Source: Gp1-AA133 sp963850425 (GTDB taxonomy: Bacteria; Acidobacteriota; Terriglobia; Terriglobales; Acidobacteriaceae). From it: a stretch of DNA of 64,000 nucleotides. Position numbers and translations under genes: made by a program. Positions 16,840 through 26,733 of this stretch are shown piece by piece (position 1 is the first letter of the stretch; each line of letters opens with the position of its first letter). The stretch covers positions 558,001 to 622,000 of the forward strand of contig CAWKLF010000007.1 of NCBI GenBank assembly GCA_963850425.1. The letters are read 5' to 3'. The notes under the pieces were generated by a model. It worked only from the letters and a program-made list of their open reading frames with translations. It ran no database searches and was not told the DNA's origin.

Positions 16840-18205
16840 TTACACCGGCTGCGCGGTTGCTTCGTGTTTCTTTTCGTAAACCGCTTTCAGCGCCCCTTCG
16901 AGCACGTCGAGTCCCTCCGTCATCTGCGCATCCGTGATCACGAGCGGCATCAGCAGGCGGATGACGTTCCCATAAGAACCGGCAGAAATCGTAATCACGC
17001 CATGCTGGTAGCAATATTGCGTGATCTGTTTTGTTTCCTCCGAGGCCGGTTCCCGTTTGTCCGGCGACTGGACAAGTTCGAGGGCCTGCATCGCGCCCAA
17101 GCCGCGCACCTCTCCGACCATCGGCCAGCGTTTCTGCCACTCACGAGCCCGTTTCTGGAAGTGGTCGCCCAGTTCGTTGGCGCGCGCATTCAGGTCCTGC
17201 TGCTCGAACATGTCGAGCACCGCGAGGGCGGCTTCGCACGCCACCGGATTTCCGGCAAACGTTCCACCCAGCCCACCGGGCCCGGGAGCGTCCATAATTT
17301 CGGCGCGACCGGTGATTGCCGCCAGTGGCAGTCCTCCACCAATCGACTTCGCGGTGACGATAATGTCGGGCTCGATGCCGTAGCGTTCGCTGGCAAAGAG
17401 CGCACCCGTGCGCCCGAACCCGCTCTGCACTTCATCGGCGATGAACAGCACGCCGTGCTTGTGGCAGATGTCGATCAGGATACGGAAATAATCCTGCGGA
17501 GGGGCTACAAAGCCACCTTCCCCAAGCACAGGCTCGGCAATTACGGCGGCGACACCCTCGTGAGCGACCACCCGCTTGAACGTGTCTTCCAGATGACGCG
17601 CGCAGTACAAGTCGCAAGAGGGATATTTTAGCGAGTAGGAGCAGCGATAGCAGTACGCATAGGGAATGCGGTACACCTCGCCGGGAAAAGGCTGGAATCC
17701 CGCTTTATAAGGATGCGTCTTGCTGGTAAGCGACAGGGCCATCATGGTGCGGCCATGGAACGCGTCTTCAAAAGCGATGATGCCGGGCTTTCCCGTGGCA
17801 GCGCGTGCAATCTTCACGGCGTTCTCAACGGCCTCGGCGCCGGTATTCACCAACAGCGTCTTCTTCGGAAAAGCTTCCTGGCGTTACCTGGTTCAATCGC
17901 TCCGCAAGGCGGATGTAGCTTTCGTAGGGCGTGACCTGGATGCAAGTGTGAAGGAACCGGTCGAGCTGACGTTCAATCGCCGTAAGCACGCCGGGCGCGC
18001 GATGCCCGGTGTTCAGGCAGCCGATGCCGCCCGCGAAATCGATGTAGCGATTGCCGTCGACATCTTCGAGGATCGCGCCCTCGGTCTTCGCGACATAAAT
18101 TGGCGTGGCATGGGACAACCCGCGCGGCACGGCGCTGGAGCGGCGCTCCGAAAGCGCTTTGGACTTGGGCCCGGGAATCGGCGTCTTCAGTTGTATCGTC
18201 GCCAT
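16840..18205 (-). CDS. gabT: 4-aminobutyrate aminotransferase (frame broken by one base at an A4/T4 run)
   Basis: The N-terminal part starts at the ATG at 18205 (MATIQLKTPIPGPKSKALS) and is in one frame to about 17870. The rest, from PKKTLLVNTGAEAVENAV to the stop at 16840, is in the next frame. The join falls at AAAA (17869-17872); three A instead of four restores PGSFPKKTLLVNTG. Restored length is about 454 residues, normal for GabT. PLP blocks: VNTGAEAVENAVK, AFHGRTM, IADEVQSGFGRTG and Lys in TAKSIGGGLPLAA. A Cys-rich insertion (YCYRCSYSLKYPSCDLYC) is present. It converts GABA to succinate semialdehyde. It starts one base after the stop of the upstream aldehyde dehydrogenase gene. A real pseudogene cannot be excluded. 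Confidence 0.88.
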
Positions 18206-18206
18206 C

Positions 18207-19688
18207 TCAGTACCATCCGATTGGAGCTTCGTTGAGATTGATGTAGACCTGCTTGGTCTCGAGATATTCCTCGATACCCCACGGACCGAGCTCGCGGCCA
18301 AAGCCGGATTGCTTGTACCCGCCCCAGGGCGCTTCGACGTAGGTGGGCTGCATGTGATTCACCCATACGATGCCGGCGCGCAGAGACTTCACGGTACGGA
18401 ATGCCTTAAAAATGTCGCGAGTCCACACCGCGGCGGCCAGACCATACGGAGAATCGTTTGCGATCTTGACCGCATCTTTTTCGTCTTCGAATGGAATGAC
18501 GGAAGCCACGGGACCAAAAATCTCTTCCCGCGCGATGCGTGCGCTGTTGTCGACATCGTAGAAGATGGTCGGCTGCACGTAGTAGCCCTTGGCGAACTGC
18601 TCGGGCCGGTTGCCGCCGAATGCGACCTTGGCTTCTTTCTTGCCGATTTCTATGTAGGAGCGCACGCGATCGTATTGATCCTTGCTGACCAGCGGCCCCA
18701 TCTTAGTTTCGCGGTCGAGCGGCGAACCCAGTTTGATCTTCTTGGCTTTCTCGGCCATGGCATCGACGAACTTTTTGTAGATTGGCTTCTGGACGAGGAT
18801 ACGGCTGCCCGCCGAGCAAACCTCGCCTTGATTGATGAAGACTCCGAACAAGGCCCCATCAATGGCGGCTTCGAAGTCCGCATCGGCGAAAAAGATGTTG
18901 GGCGACTTCCCACCGAGTTCGAGCGTGACGCGTTTCACGGTGTCAGCCGCCTGCTTCACGATGATCTTGCCCACGGCTGCACTGCCCGTGAAGGCAATCT
19001 TGTTCACGTCTGGATGCTGAACTAGTGGGGCACCAGCAGACTCGCCAAATCCGGTAATCACGTTGACTACTCCGGGCGGCAGACCGACGTCGGCAAACCA
19101 GTTTGCAAACTCAAGCGCGGTGAGCGGCGTCTGCTCCGCGGGCTTCAGAATACAGGTACATCCCGCGGCAAGGGCGGGAGCCAATTTCCACGCTGCCATC
19201 AGCAGCGGATAGTTCCACGGAATGATTTGCCCGGCGACACCGACGGGTTCCTTCATCGTCAGGCTCACCGCATTGTCGGGAACGGGATTGACGAAGCCGA
19301 GGATTTTTGTGGCGAGGCCGCCGTAATATTCGAAGCAGGTGGCGGTGTCATTGATGTCGAACTCGGCTTCGACGATGGGCTTGCCGCAATTGCGGGCTTC
19401 GAGCTCGGCCAGCATGGGCAAGTTCTGGCGGATTTTGTCGGCAAGACGGAACAGTACTCGGCCACGCTCCTGCGCGGTCGTCATTGACCACGGGCCGTCT
19501 TCGAAGGCAGCCTTGGCGGCGGCGACTGCGCGATTGACATCTTCAGCGTTCGCTTCCGGGACCTGCGCAATGATTTCTTCCGATGCGGGGTCGTAGACGG
19601 GAAAGGTTTTCGTCGATTTGCTGGTGACCCATTCACCGTTGATGTACATCTGGTAGGTCTTCACTTCGGTCTGCACTCCGCTGGGCAT
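18207..19688 (-). CDS. NAD(P)-dependent aldehyde dehydrogenase (BetB/PuuC/DhaS-like)
   Basis: 493 residues. Start ATG with GGAGG four bases upstream. Non-acylating aldehyde dehydrogenase: Glu in VTLELGGKSPN, catalytic Cys in NQGEVCSAGSR, cofactor block IIPWNYPLLMAAWKLAPALA, and the terminal motif WGGYKQSGFGRELGPWG. By family it oxidises aldehydes such as betaine aldehyde, 4-aminobutyraldehyde or succinate semialdehyde. Its tight link to gabT (one base between stop and start) suggests it works on the aldehyde before or after GABA, i.e. 4-aminobutyraldehyde or succinate semialdehyde. That substrate choice is inferred from context only. Confidence 0.92.
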   Translation of the reverse strand: MPSGVQTEVKTYQMYINGEWVTSKSTKTFPVYDPASEEIIAQVPEANAEDVNRAVAAAKAAFEDGPWSMTTAQERGRVLFRLADKIRQNLPMLAELEARNCGKPIVEAEFDINDTATCFEYYGGLATKILGFVNPVPDNAVSLTMKEPVGVAGQIIPWNYPLLMAAWKLAPALAAGCTCILKPAEQTPLTALEFANWFADVGLPPGVVNVITGFGESAGAPLVQHPDVNKIAFTGSAAVGKIIVKQAADTVKRVTLELGGKSPNIFFADADFEAAIDGALFGVFINQGEVCSAGSRILVQKPIYKKFVDAMAEKAKKIKLGSPLDRETKMGPLVSKDQYDRVRSYIEIGKKEAKVAFGGNRPEQFAKGYYVQPTIFYDVDNSARIAREEIFGPVASVIPFEDEKDAVKIANDSPYGLAAAVWTRDIFKAFRTVKSLRAGIVWVNHMQPTYVEAPWGGYKQSGFGRELGPWGIEEYLETKQVYINLNEAPIGWY

Positions 19689-19714
19689 AAATCCTCCGCC
19701 AGATTCGAAAGGCT

Positions 19715-19754
19715 GCCGGGCTTTGCCCGGCTGGACAGCCGAAGGCGGCTGTCC
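19715..19754. repeat. Two adjacent GC-rich hairpins
   Basis: GCCGGGC-TTT-GCCCGGC (19715-19731) is directly followed by GGACAGCC-GAAGGC-GGCTGTCC (19733-19754). Both have perfect stems and fill the gap between the permease stop and the aldehyde dehydrogenase start. Neither has a T-tract. They may protect upstream mRNA or damp read-through inside the operon. Confidence 0.7.
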
Positions 19755-21200
19755 CTACGTGGTTCTTGCTACCTCGACCGGCTCGGCCGGTACGGCGCGC
19801 GGCGCTTTCAGACGGCCGTACACAAAGAAGAAAAAGACCGCCAGTAGGAGAAACGCCAATGTGATACCGATCATGCTTACTTCGTACTTCCACACGGAAG
19901 TGATTTGTTTTGACGGGAAAAACGCCAAGGCAATGCCAAGAGTGGTGGTGACCAACCCCGCCCCTCCAGCAAACAGAAGCGTACCTCGGCTATAGCGACC
20001 GCCTTCCAGGGGCTTCTTCAGGGCAAACTTCAGCAGCGCAGCGAACACGTAGAGGAACGGCACCAACTGCAGAACGACCGCGAGCGACAGCATCCTTTGA
20101 AATGCTTCCTGCACGCCGCCTGAGGCATAGAAGTTGACCACCACCAGGATGAGCGAAACGATGGCCTGCACGATCAGTGCGGCGTACGGAGTCGCGTAAC
20201 GCGGATGAATCTTGCCCAGCCACGAAGGCATATAGGAATCGAGGCCGGCAACAAACGGGATACGGGCCGAGCCGCCCATCCAGGCCGATCCGATTCCCGC
20301 GATCGAAAGGCTGAGCATAATCGCGAACGGCGCAATGATCCATGCCACGCCGACCTTTGCCGCCATGTGGCTGACCGACTGCACGATGCCCTGCAGCACG
20401 CTGATTTCGTCTTTAGGAATGGAGACTAGCAAAGTTAGAGTGGCTCCGATGTAAAGCGCTCCCGATAGCACTCCTCCCCACGCAACGGCTCCGGGCAGCG
20501 TGCGCCGGGGATCGCGGATCTCGTCCCCCATGATGGAGGCCAGTTCCAGTCCCACCAATCCAAAGCAAATTACTCCGAAAGAATTCAGTACAAAGCGCGG
20601 GTCGGCGGGTATGTGGAAATCGCTGGCGGTTACCGTGGTCCCAAAGCGCAAGTAAATGGTGAGACCGAGCACGATCAGCACGGCGGCCGCAATGAAAGTG
20701 CCGATCGCACCCACGTTGTTCAGCCACTTGCCCACACCCAGACCCACAATGTTCAACACCGTAAGCAGGGCAAGCAGGACCAGCGATGTGATCATGGCGA
20801 AATTCTTGTTATCCGCCAAGGCCGCGTGTCCAGGCCCCATCGCAAACGCGGATACGCCGACGAAGTACAACATGACGGTCGGCACGTACAGCATGTTGTT
20901 GGTCCAGTAGCACCATCCGGAGAGAAAGCCGTGAAAATCGCCGAAGACTTCCTTCGCCCACAGATAAACGCCACCTTCCCCCGGGTAGCGCTGCGCAAGT
21001 TCGATAACGGCGATGCCCTGCGGCCAGAAGAAAAGGAGCAACGAGATCAGCCAGAGCCAGACCGTGACACCGCCGTTAGCGGCGATGGAAGGAACCACGT
21101 TGAGATTGAAGACCGCCACCACGAACAGGAGCACCAGATCCCAGCGTCCGAGGACACGCTTCAGATGGGGTGGTTCGGTCTGGTGATGTTTCTCCGGCAA
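19755..21200 (-). CDS. APC-superfamily amino acid/amine permease
   Basis: 481 residues with about 12 hydrophobic helices. The APC hallmark is the unwound first helix region (FNLNVVPSIAANGGVTVWLW), followed by QRYPGEGGVYLWAKEVFG and FGLVGLELASIMGDEIRDPRRT. It starts with TTG, with GGAG eight bases upstream. The C-terminus is a short soluble tail (RAVPAEPVEVARTT). It should import an amino acid or amine across the inner membrane by ion or substrate exchange. Position between two aminotransferase/dehydrogenase genes points to GABA, putrescine or a related omega-amino acid as cargo (inference). Confidence 0.9.
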   Translation of the reverse strand: MPEKHHQTEPPHLKRVLGRWDLVLLFVVAVFNLNVVPSIAANGGVTVWLWLISLLLFFWPQGIAVIELAQRYPGEGGVYLWAKEVFGDFHGFLSGWCYWTNNMLYVPTVMLYFVGVSAFAMGPGHAALADNKNFAMITSLVLLALLTVLNIVGLGVGKWLNNVGAIGTFIAAAVLIVLGLTIYLRFGTTVTASDFHIPADPRFVLNSFGVICFGLVGLELASIMGDEIRDPRRTLPGAVAWGGVLSGALYIGATLTLLVSIPKDEISVLQGIVQSVSHMAAKVGVAWIIAPFAIMLSLSIAGIGSAWMGGSARIPFVAGLDSYMPSWLGKIHPRYATPYAALIVQAIVSLILVVVNFYASGGVQEAFQRMLSLAVVLQLVPFLYVFAALLKFALKKPLEGGRYSRGTLLFAGGAGLVTTTLGIALAFFPSKQITSVWKYEVSMIGITLAFLLLAVFFFFVYGRLKAPRAVPAEPVEVARTT

Positions 21201-21282
21201 ATCAGGAACTCCGCTGGTACGGTTATTGATTCAGAACAATCATTGATCGCATGCGGCGTCCGCAAGTGTATTGGCGATGCAA

Positions 21283-21302
21283 GGCGGGCGAGGGCGCCCG
21301 CC
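21283..21302. repeat. GC-rich palindrome, copy 2
   Basis: GGCGGGCG-AGGG-CGCCCGCC, 8-bp perfect stem, identical to the core of 7916-7939. It lies between the aminomutase-like gene and the permease gene on the same strand. Confidence 0.75.
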
Positions 21303-21317
21303 CTACATTCAGCGCTT

Positions 21318-22700
21318 TTAATGCGCGGCCAGTGCTGGCGTCTTCCCGGCGCGTTCCTGCTGCGCTTTTGCGAGCGATGCGGCAATGTCGTCGAACGCGG
21401 CGATATGTTTGTCGATGTCAGCTTCCGTATGTTGCACCGACATGGTCCATTGCTCGTCTTGCCAGTAGGGCTGCGCCATCACCCCGCGATTCACCATGCC
21501 AAACCAGTAGTGACGCCACAAATCGACATCGACCGTCAACCAGTCGCGGTAATTACGAATCTCCTGCGGGTAGAGCATGAGAGCACCATTGGCGCCGGCT
21601 TGCGCGATGTAAGCTTGCAAGCCCACCTTGGCGATGATTTTCTGATAGCCATCGACCAGTTTCTTGCTGAGTTTCTGGACGTGCGCGTAGTTTTCGCGAG
21701 TCAGAACCTCGGCGAAGGTCGCCAGGCCGGCAGCCATCGAAACAGGATTCGTGTTGTAGGTGCCGCCGTGAAAAACCTTGTGCTGCGAGATGAGGTCCAT
21801 CACCGACTTGTGCGTGCCGAACGCGGCCAGCGGGAAGCCCCCGCCGATCGACTTCGCCAGGCAAATCATGTCGGGCGTAACGCCGTAATATTCCGAAGCT
21901 CCGCCCCAGCCGAGCTTCGCGCCGGTCTTCACTTCGTCGAAAATCAGCAGGGCACCGTTCTTCGTGGCAATCTCGCGCAACCCTTCCAGGAAGCCGGGTT
22001 GCGGCATGCACAAGCCGACGTTCATCAGGATCGGTTCGAGAATGATCGCCGCAATTTGTCCGGGATTTTCCTGAAAACGGCGCTCGACCGTGCCGAGATC
22101 GTTGAAAGTGGCGATGGGCACATTCGCGATCGAGGCCTTCGGGACACCCAGGCCTCCGGGAACAGAAACCGGATTCTTCACGTCGCCGAAATCGGGAGCG
22201 TGTGGCTTCACGCTGACCAGAGCCGTGTCATGCAAGCCGTGATAGCCGCCTTCAAACTTGAGAATCTTGTCGCGCCCGGTGGCGGCGCGCGCCAGACGAA
22301 CGGCGTGCATGGTGGCTTCGGTTCCGCTTGAGCCGAAACGCACCATCTCCACCGGAAAGCGCTTGCAGATTTCTTCCGCAAGCTGCCACTCCATGTCGTG
22401 AGGCATGCCAAACATCGTTCCGGTCGAGAGCCGCTTTTCAACGGCCTTCATCACTGCGGGATGGCAGTGCCCGGCCATGAGTGCGCCGAAGCACAGGTTG
22501 TGATCGATATAGTCGTTGCCGTCGAGATCGCGAAAGTGCGAGCCCTGCCCTTCTTTCACGAAGATGGGATAAGGATCGTAAGCGCGGTAGTTGCTGGCAA
22601 CGCCTAAAGGAAGGCGTTTCAAATTGCGCTTGTGGGCTTCGGCGGATTTCGGGGTGCGGCGCTCGAAGGCATCGAGCTCCTTTTGCAGGTCGGGGTACAT
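21318..22700 (-). CDS. Class III aminotransferase, glutamate-1-semialdehyde aminomutase-like
   Basis: 460 residues. The start ATG has GGAG seven bases upstream. PLP blocks: FGSSGTEATMHAVRLARAATG, FEGGYHGLHD, DEVKTGAKLGWGG and the Schiff-base Lys in CLAKSIGGGFPLAAFG. The fold and several motifs match HemL, but HemL-specific blocks differ (AKSIGGG in place of the typical GKxIGGG), and the gene sits in an amine catabolic operon. A catabolic aminotransferase is therefore more likely than haem synthesis. It is the first enzyme gene after the TonB receptor, with a strong hairpin in the gap. Confidence 0.85.
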   Translation of the reverse strand: MYPDLQKELDAFERRTPKSAEAHKRNLKRLPLGVASNYRAYDPYPIFVKEGQGSHFRDLDGNDYIDHNLCFGALMAGHCHPAVMKAVEKRLSTGTMFGMPHDMEWQLAEEICKRFPVEMVRFGSSGTEATMHAVRLARAATGRDKILKFEGGYHGLHDTALVSVKPHAPDFGDVKNPVSVPGGLGVPKASIANVPIATFNDLGTVERRFQENPGQIAAIILEPILMNVGLCMPQPGFLEGLREIATKNGALLIFDEVKTGAKLGWGGASEYYGVTPDMICLAKSIGGGFPLAAFGTHKSVMDLISQHKVFHGGTYNTNPVSMAAGLATFAEVLTRENYAHVQKLSKKLVDGYQKIIAKVGLQAYIAQAGANGALMLYPQEIRNYRDWLTVDVDLWRHYWFGMVNRGVMAQPYWQDEQWTMSVQHTEADIDKHIAAFDDIAASLAKAQQERAGKTPALAAH

Positions 22701-22748
22701 CGGGTGTCTCCAGGAATGCTCAGGCCGCGAAGCGGCCGTTAGATTGTG

Positions 22749-22773
22749 CCCGGGCGGCGGAAAGCCGCCCGGG
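22749..22773. repeat. 10-bp perfect hairpin between receptor and aminotransferase genes
   Basis: CCCGGGCGGC-GGAAA-GCCGCCCGGG. In the leftward transcript it lies between the receptor stop (22803) and the aminotransferase start (22700). No U-run follows, so full termination is unlikely; a stability element or attenuator is possible. Confidence 0.75.
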
Positions 22774-22802
22774 ACTTGGGGTCTACGACATCATTGTCTC
22801 AT

Positions 22803-25800
22803 CTAAAAATAGAACTTAACAGCCAACTGGATCAAACGGGGTTCTCGCACGCTCAGGATGCGGCCGAAATCCGAGCCATCCGTCATGTTGCCATCGGGGT
22901 TATTGAATTGCGTGTGATTGAACAAATTGAACAGTTCGGCGCGGAACTCAAAACGTTTGTCTTCACTCCCGCCAATGGGCAAAACTTTGTGTAGGGCGAA
23001 GTCAAAGTTGTTGATAGGTGGCCCGCAGCAGATCGTGCGTTTCGAATTTCCGATCCGGCCGAGCGTCGTATCCTCGGTGAAGCTGTGGGATCGAACCAGT
23101 ATCCGCCATTGGACTTCGGATTCAGAGTCCGGAAGGGAGCGATCTGATCGGGTTCGCCCGGGATACTCGAAGAAGGCGCTGTACATCAATTCGTTATCGG
23201 ATGACGAGGTGATGCGAATCGGGAAGCCACTCTGAAAAGTGTAGATTCCCGAAATGTCCCACCCATTCAGAATTGTCCTGTGAAGCCGCTGTACTTGGGA
23301 ACCGGCAATTCCCAGAAATAACTGAGAACAATGCGATGGCGTGCATCGAATTGCGAGAGCGAACGGCTGATGCGGAAATCGAGCGGATTCAAGTTGCCCT
23401 CGAAACTGGAGGCTTGGTCGAAGGACTTGCTGAAGGTGTACGCCGCGTGCAACTGCAAGCCCTGCCTGAAGCGTTTATCCAGAGATGCCTGCAAAGAGTT
23501 GTAGGCGGAATTCGCAATCGTATCCTGGGCAAAAATGCTGCTGAACACCGGGATTCCGTCTCCAGGGCAGCCGGTTCCTGTCAATGGATCGCACTGCGGA
23601 GAAGAATAGCGACGAAGGCCTACGAGGGTTAGGCCATTTGTCAGGCTAGTTCCAGCTGGGATAACCGAATTGTTCGGCAAGTGAAAGTCAACTGGAAGGA
23701 CAGTTCCTGGATCAATCGAGAAGGTACTGTCGGCAAAATACTGGCCGCACGTGCCGTCGCCGAGCACGGCGTTCAAGTCCAGGCAAGTCTGGGGATTTCC
23801 ATAGTTCAAATCGTGTGTCGCGAGCAGCCGGTGACCCTGGGACCCGACATAGCCCACCTGCAGTTTCAGATCTCTGGTTAGCTCACGCTCGATGGTGAAG
23901 TTGTATTGCGCCGAGTACTGACTTTTCAGGTGTGGCTGAAACTGACCGAATAAAAGGATGGGGCGAAACATTCCCCAGTCCACCGGCTGGTTGCGCGGCG
24001 GATTCAGGATACCGTTGACACCGGCCAGCGAGGTCAGGCCGAAGGGGTTCGGGTAGGAAAATTCCCCACTCTGGTCGAGGAAAGGAGTGTTGAAGAAAGT
24101 GTTGAAGGGAAACGTGCTTCCACCAAACGGCGGCTCGGCGCTGAACTGCTCCAACACGAGCTGCTCAATCGGGTTGTAGAACAGTCCCCATCCCGCCTTA
24201 ATGCTGGTCTTGCCGGAGCTTCCTGGGCTCCACGAGACTCCAATTCGCGGAGCAAAGGCGTTGTAGTAAGTCTGCGTCATGGCAGTGGGAATGCCCTTAT
24301 CTCCCGCTACCACTAGGCCGACGGGAGTCATTGAAGAACAGTCAGTATTCACGGTATCAAGGCACGGATAAACGGTGCTCGATTGTCCGGGCCGGAACGT
24401 CTGCACGTGCTTGCTGACATCGGCAAGCGGTGTGTTGAGTTCCCAGCGGAGGCCGTAATTCAGGGTCAGGTTAGGTTTAATCTTCCAGCTGTCCTGGGCA
24501 TACAGATACAGTGCCGTGCTCCGGACATGTTCGACCTGCGCGGAGCCCTGACCGTACGAACCCGGAAATCCAAGCATGTAGTCGGAAAATACCGTATCCC
24601 CAACGGTGCTATTGGTCGAAGTGCCGTCCACAAAGAATTCGCCGTTGACATCAAAATACAAAGTCTGGTCAAACTTCTGTCGGCGGACGTCTGTCCCGAA
24701 CTTCAGCGAATGATTCCCCACCACTTTGCTAAGGCTGTCGGACCATTGAAATGAATTGCCTACCTGGGGCACTTCACCCTCTCCGTTATTGCCAATGGTG
24801 AATCCGCCGCTTACCTGGACGAAAGGAACGCCCTCTCGCGCTGCCCCGAGATTGGGATGAATCCCCAAGGCATTATCCGGTGTGCCATCGGAAAAGCAAG
24901 GCACAGGACCCAGCACATCGGTGAGCCAGCTAGGAGCGGGTGGACACGAGCTCTGCAGTTGAGAAGTGAACACTGGATGCTGGAAGGTTTTCTGCGCTTC
25001 ACGATTGTAGTTGAAGCGAAATTCGTTCACGGTACTGTTATTGATGGTCCAGGTGTGACTGATGTTCCATTGCTGGAATCGCTCGTCGGTGATCGATCCG
25101 AAACCAGGCACGTTGGCGCCCGCTGCCTGAAACTGCGCAAAGGGTGAGACTACGTGGTGATCATCGAAGTAATAATAAAAGCTAAGGTTCTGCTTGTCGT
25201 TGATGCGGTGGTCCAGCTTTACTGTGAACTGATCGCCGCGGTCGGGCTGCACAGGTACGGTTTGAATGACGCTGGCGTTTCCTCCAGGTACCGGAACATA
25301 TTGAAGCAGATCGACAGCGGTCGCATCCATGCACTCCAGCGGTATCTGGTTGGTTGGAAAGAGCTCGGAGTAGGGCATGTCGTCGTGAATTGTAATGCTG
25401 GGGTCTCCGGCGACATCCCGTGCGGCTTGCTGGCAGCCAGGTCGCTGACCAACTCCAGTTACCAGCGGTTGCAGTGCATACGAACTGCTTAGGGTACCTC
25501 CGAATGGCGACTCCGCAGAAAAATCGCCAACAATATGACCGTTCACCATGTTCGACGGATCCGGTCGTTCCGCAGCCGTCGGCACCGTTACAGCCGGCGA
25601 CGAAATGCCCTGACGGATGCGTCGTCCTTCGTACGATGTAAAGAAGAAGGTTCGATCCTTTTTGATCGGTCCGCCAAAAGTTCCTCCAAACTGATTTTGG
25701 TTGAACTTCGGCTTCTCGCAAGGAATACCTTGCAGGGCAGTGAAGCAGTAGGCATTCGCATTGAGCTTCGTGTTCCGGAAAAATTCGTACACATTTCCGT

Positions 25801-26563
25801 GAATATCGTTGGTTCCCGATTTTGTGACCACATTAACTACTGAGCCGGAGTTGCGACCATATTCGGCATCGAACGTGTTGGTGAGCACGCGGAACTCCTG
25901 GATACTGTCAGGAGCCGGTTGCACGGTTGGCAGGTTGACAAACTGGTCATTGGCGTCGCCACCGTTCACGCTGAAGTTGTTGGAACGGCCGCGTCCGCCA
26001 TTGACGGACACTGCCCCAGCTTTGTCGTTTCCGTAAACGACCGAGTTGGAAGATCCGACTGTAGACATTACGCCGGGCTGCAGTTGCAAAAACTGGTAGG
26101 TATCCCGCGCATTGAGTGGCAGTTGACTGATCGATCGGTCATTGACGACTGCACCTAGCTGCGTGCTCGTCGTGTCTACAAGCGGGGCCTCCGAAGTTAC
26201 TTCCACGACTTCTTTGGTTTGCCCAACTTGCAACGTCAAATTCAGCGTGACAACCTGGTTGACCTCAACAGTGACATTCCTGCGAAGGATCGTCGTGAAA
26301 CCCTGCTGCTCTACCTTCATGCTGTATTGCCCGGGCTGAACTTCCAGAAGAACGTAGTCTCCGCCGTCGTTGGTCTTGCTATCCCGGCTTACACCAGTCG
26401 CTTCATTGCTTAGCGTTATCTTCGCACCGGCCACGCTCGCCGCGCTGGGGTCTGACACTTGGCCCAGGATTCTTCCGCCGGTGCTTTGTGCAATCAGGAG
26501 AGTGGAACAAATGAGACAGACGAAGAGGACAAGCAGGGCTTGCGTCGCTTTCAACGACCGCAT
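22803..26563 (-). CDS. TonB-dependent receptor, Oar-like, frame broken three times near its C-terminus
   Basis: A signal peptide (ends TLLIAQSTGG) is followed by a carboxypeptidase-regulatory beta sandwich (GRILGQVSDPSAASVAGAK), a plug domain (VNGGRGRSNNFSVNGGDAND), and a long beta barrel ending FNNPDG...LIQLAVKFYF with a terminal Phe. The intact frame runs 26563-23267 (1098 residues) and stops at GFTGQF. The barrel continues in other frames after three one-base changes: TT at 23273-23274 (TTT expected), CCCGGG at 23157-23162 (one base too many), AA at 23080-23081 (AAA expected). Restored length is about 1253 residues, normal for the family. It should import or bind a large substrate at the outer membrane. 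GGAGG precedes the start. Confidence 0.88.
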
Positions 26564-26616
26564 AACAACCTCCGGGAGGCGGGGGAAATTTTCAATCGGT
26601 TCGCCAGCAGATCAGC

Positions 26617-26643
26617 TTGCACAGAAAGAAACCTTGCTATAAT
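26617..26643 (+). promoter_or_regulatory. Promoter of the MerR-XRE-cupin regulator
   Basis: TTGCAC (26617-26622) and an extended -10, TGCTATAAT (TATAAT at 26638-26643), with a 15-base spacer. The transcript should start about 80 bases before the ATG at 26734. Confidence 0.65.
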
Positions 26644-26654
26644 CGCGCAAGGTT
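26630..26654. promoter_or_regulatory. Inverted-repeat operator candidate AACCTTGC-N9-GCAAGGTT
   Basis: Perfect 8-bp arms (26630-26637 and 26647-26654) separated by nine bases that include the TATAAT box. A bound dimer would cover the -10 and start site of the regulator gene and lies about 70 bases upstream of the divergent receptor gene. It is the natural site for autorepression and joint control of both arms (inference). Confidence 0.6.
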
Positions 26655-26733
26655 AGAGAACCTGCCGCGCACTGTCAAGCGAAAAAATAGCGATCTCGGG
26701 CAGAAGCAAAACCGCGAAAACAGGCCGCTTACG

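Noticed and set aside
16840..18205. gabT as a decayed pseudogene.
   Set aside because: Only one indel, at an A4 run, with all catalytic motifs intact on both sides. Sequencing error is simpler, though not proven.
21318..22700. Calling this gene hemL (haem synthesis).
   Set aside because: Operon context is amine catabolism and several HemL-specific blocks differ; a catabolic GSAM-like aminotransferase fits better.
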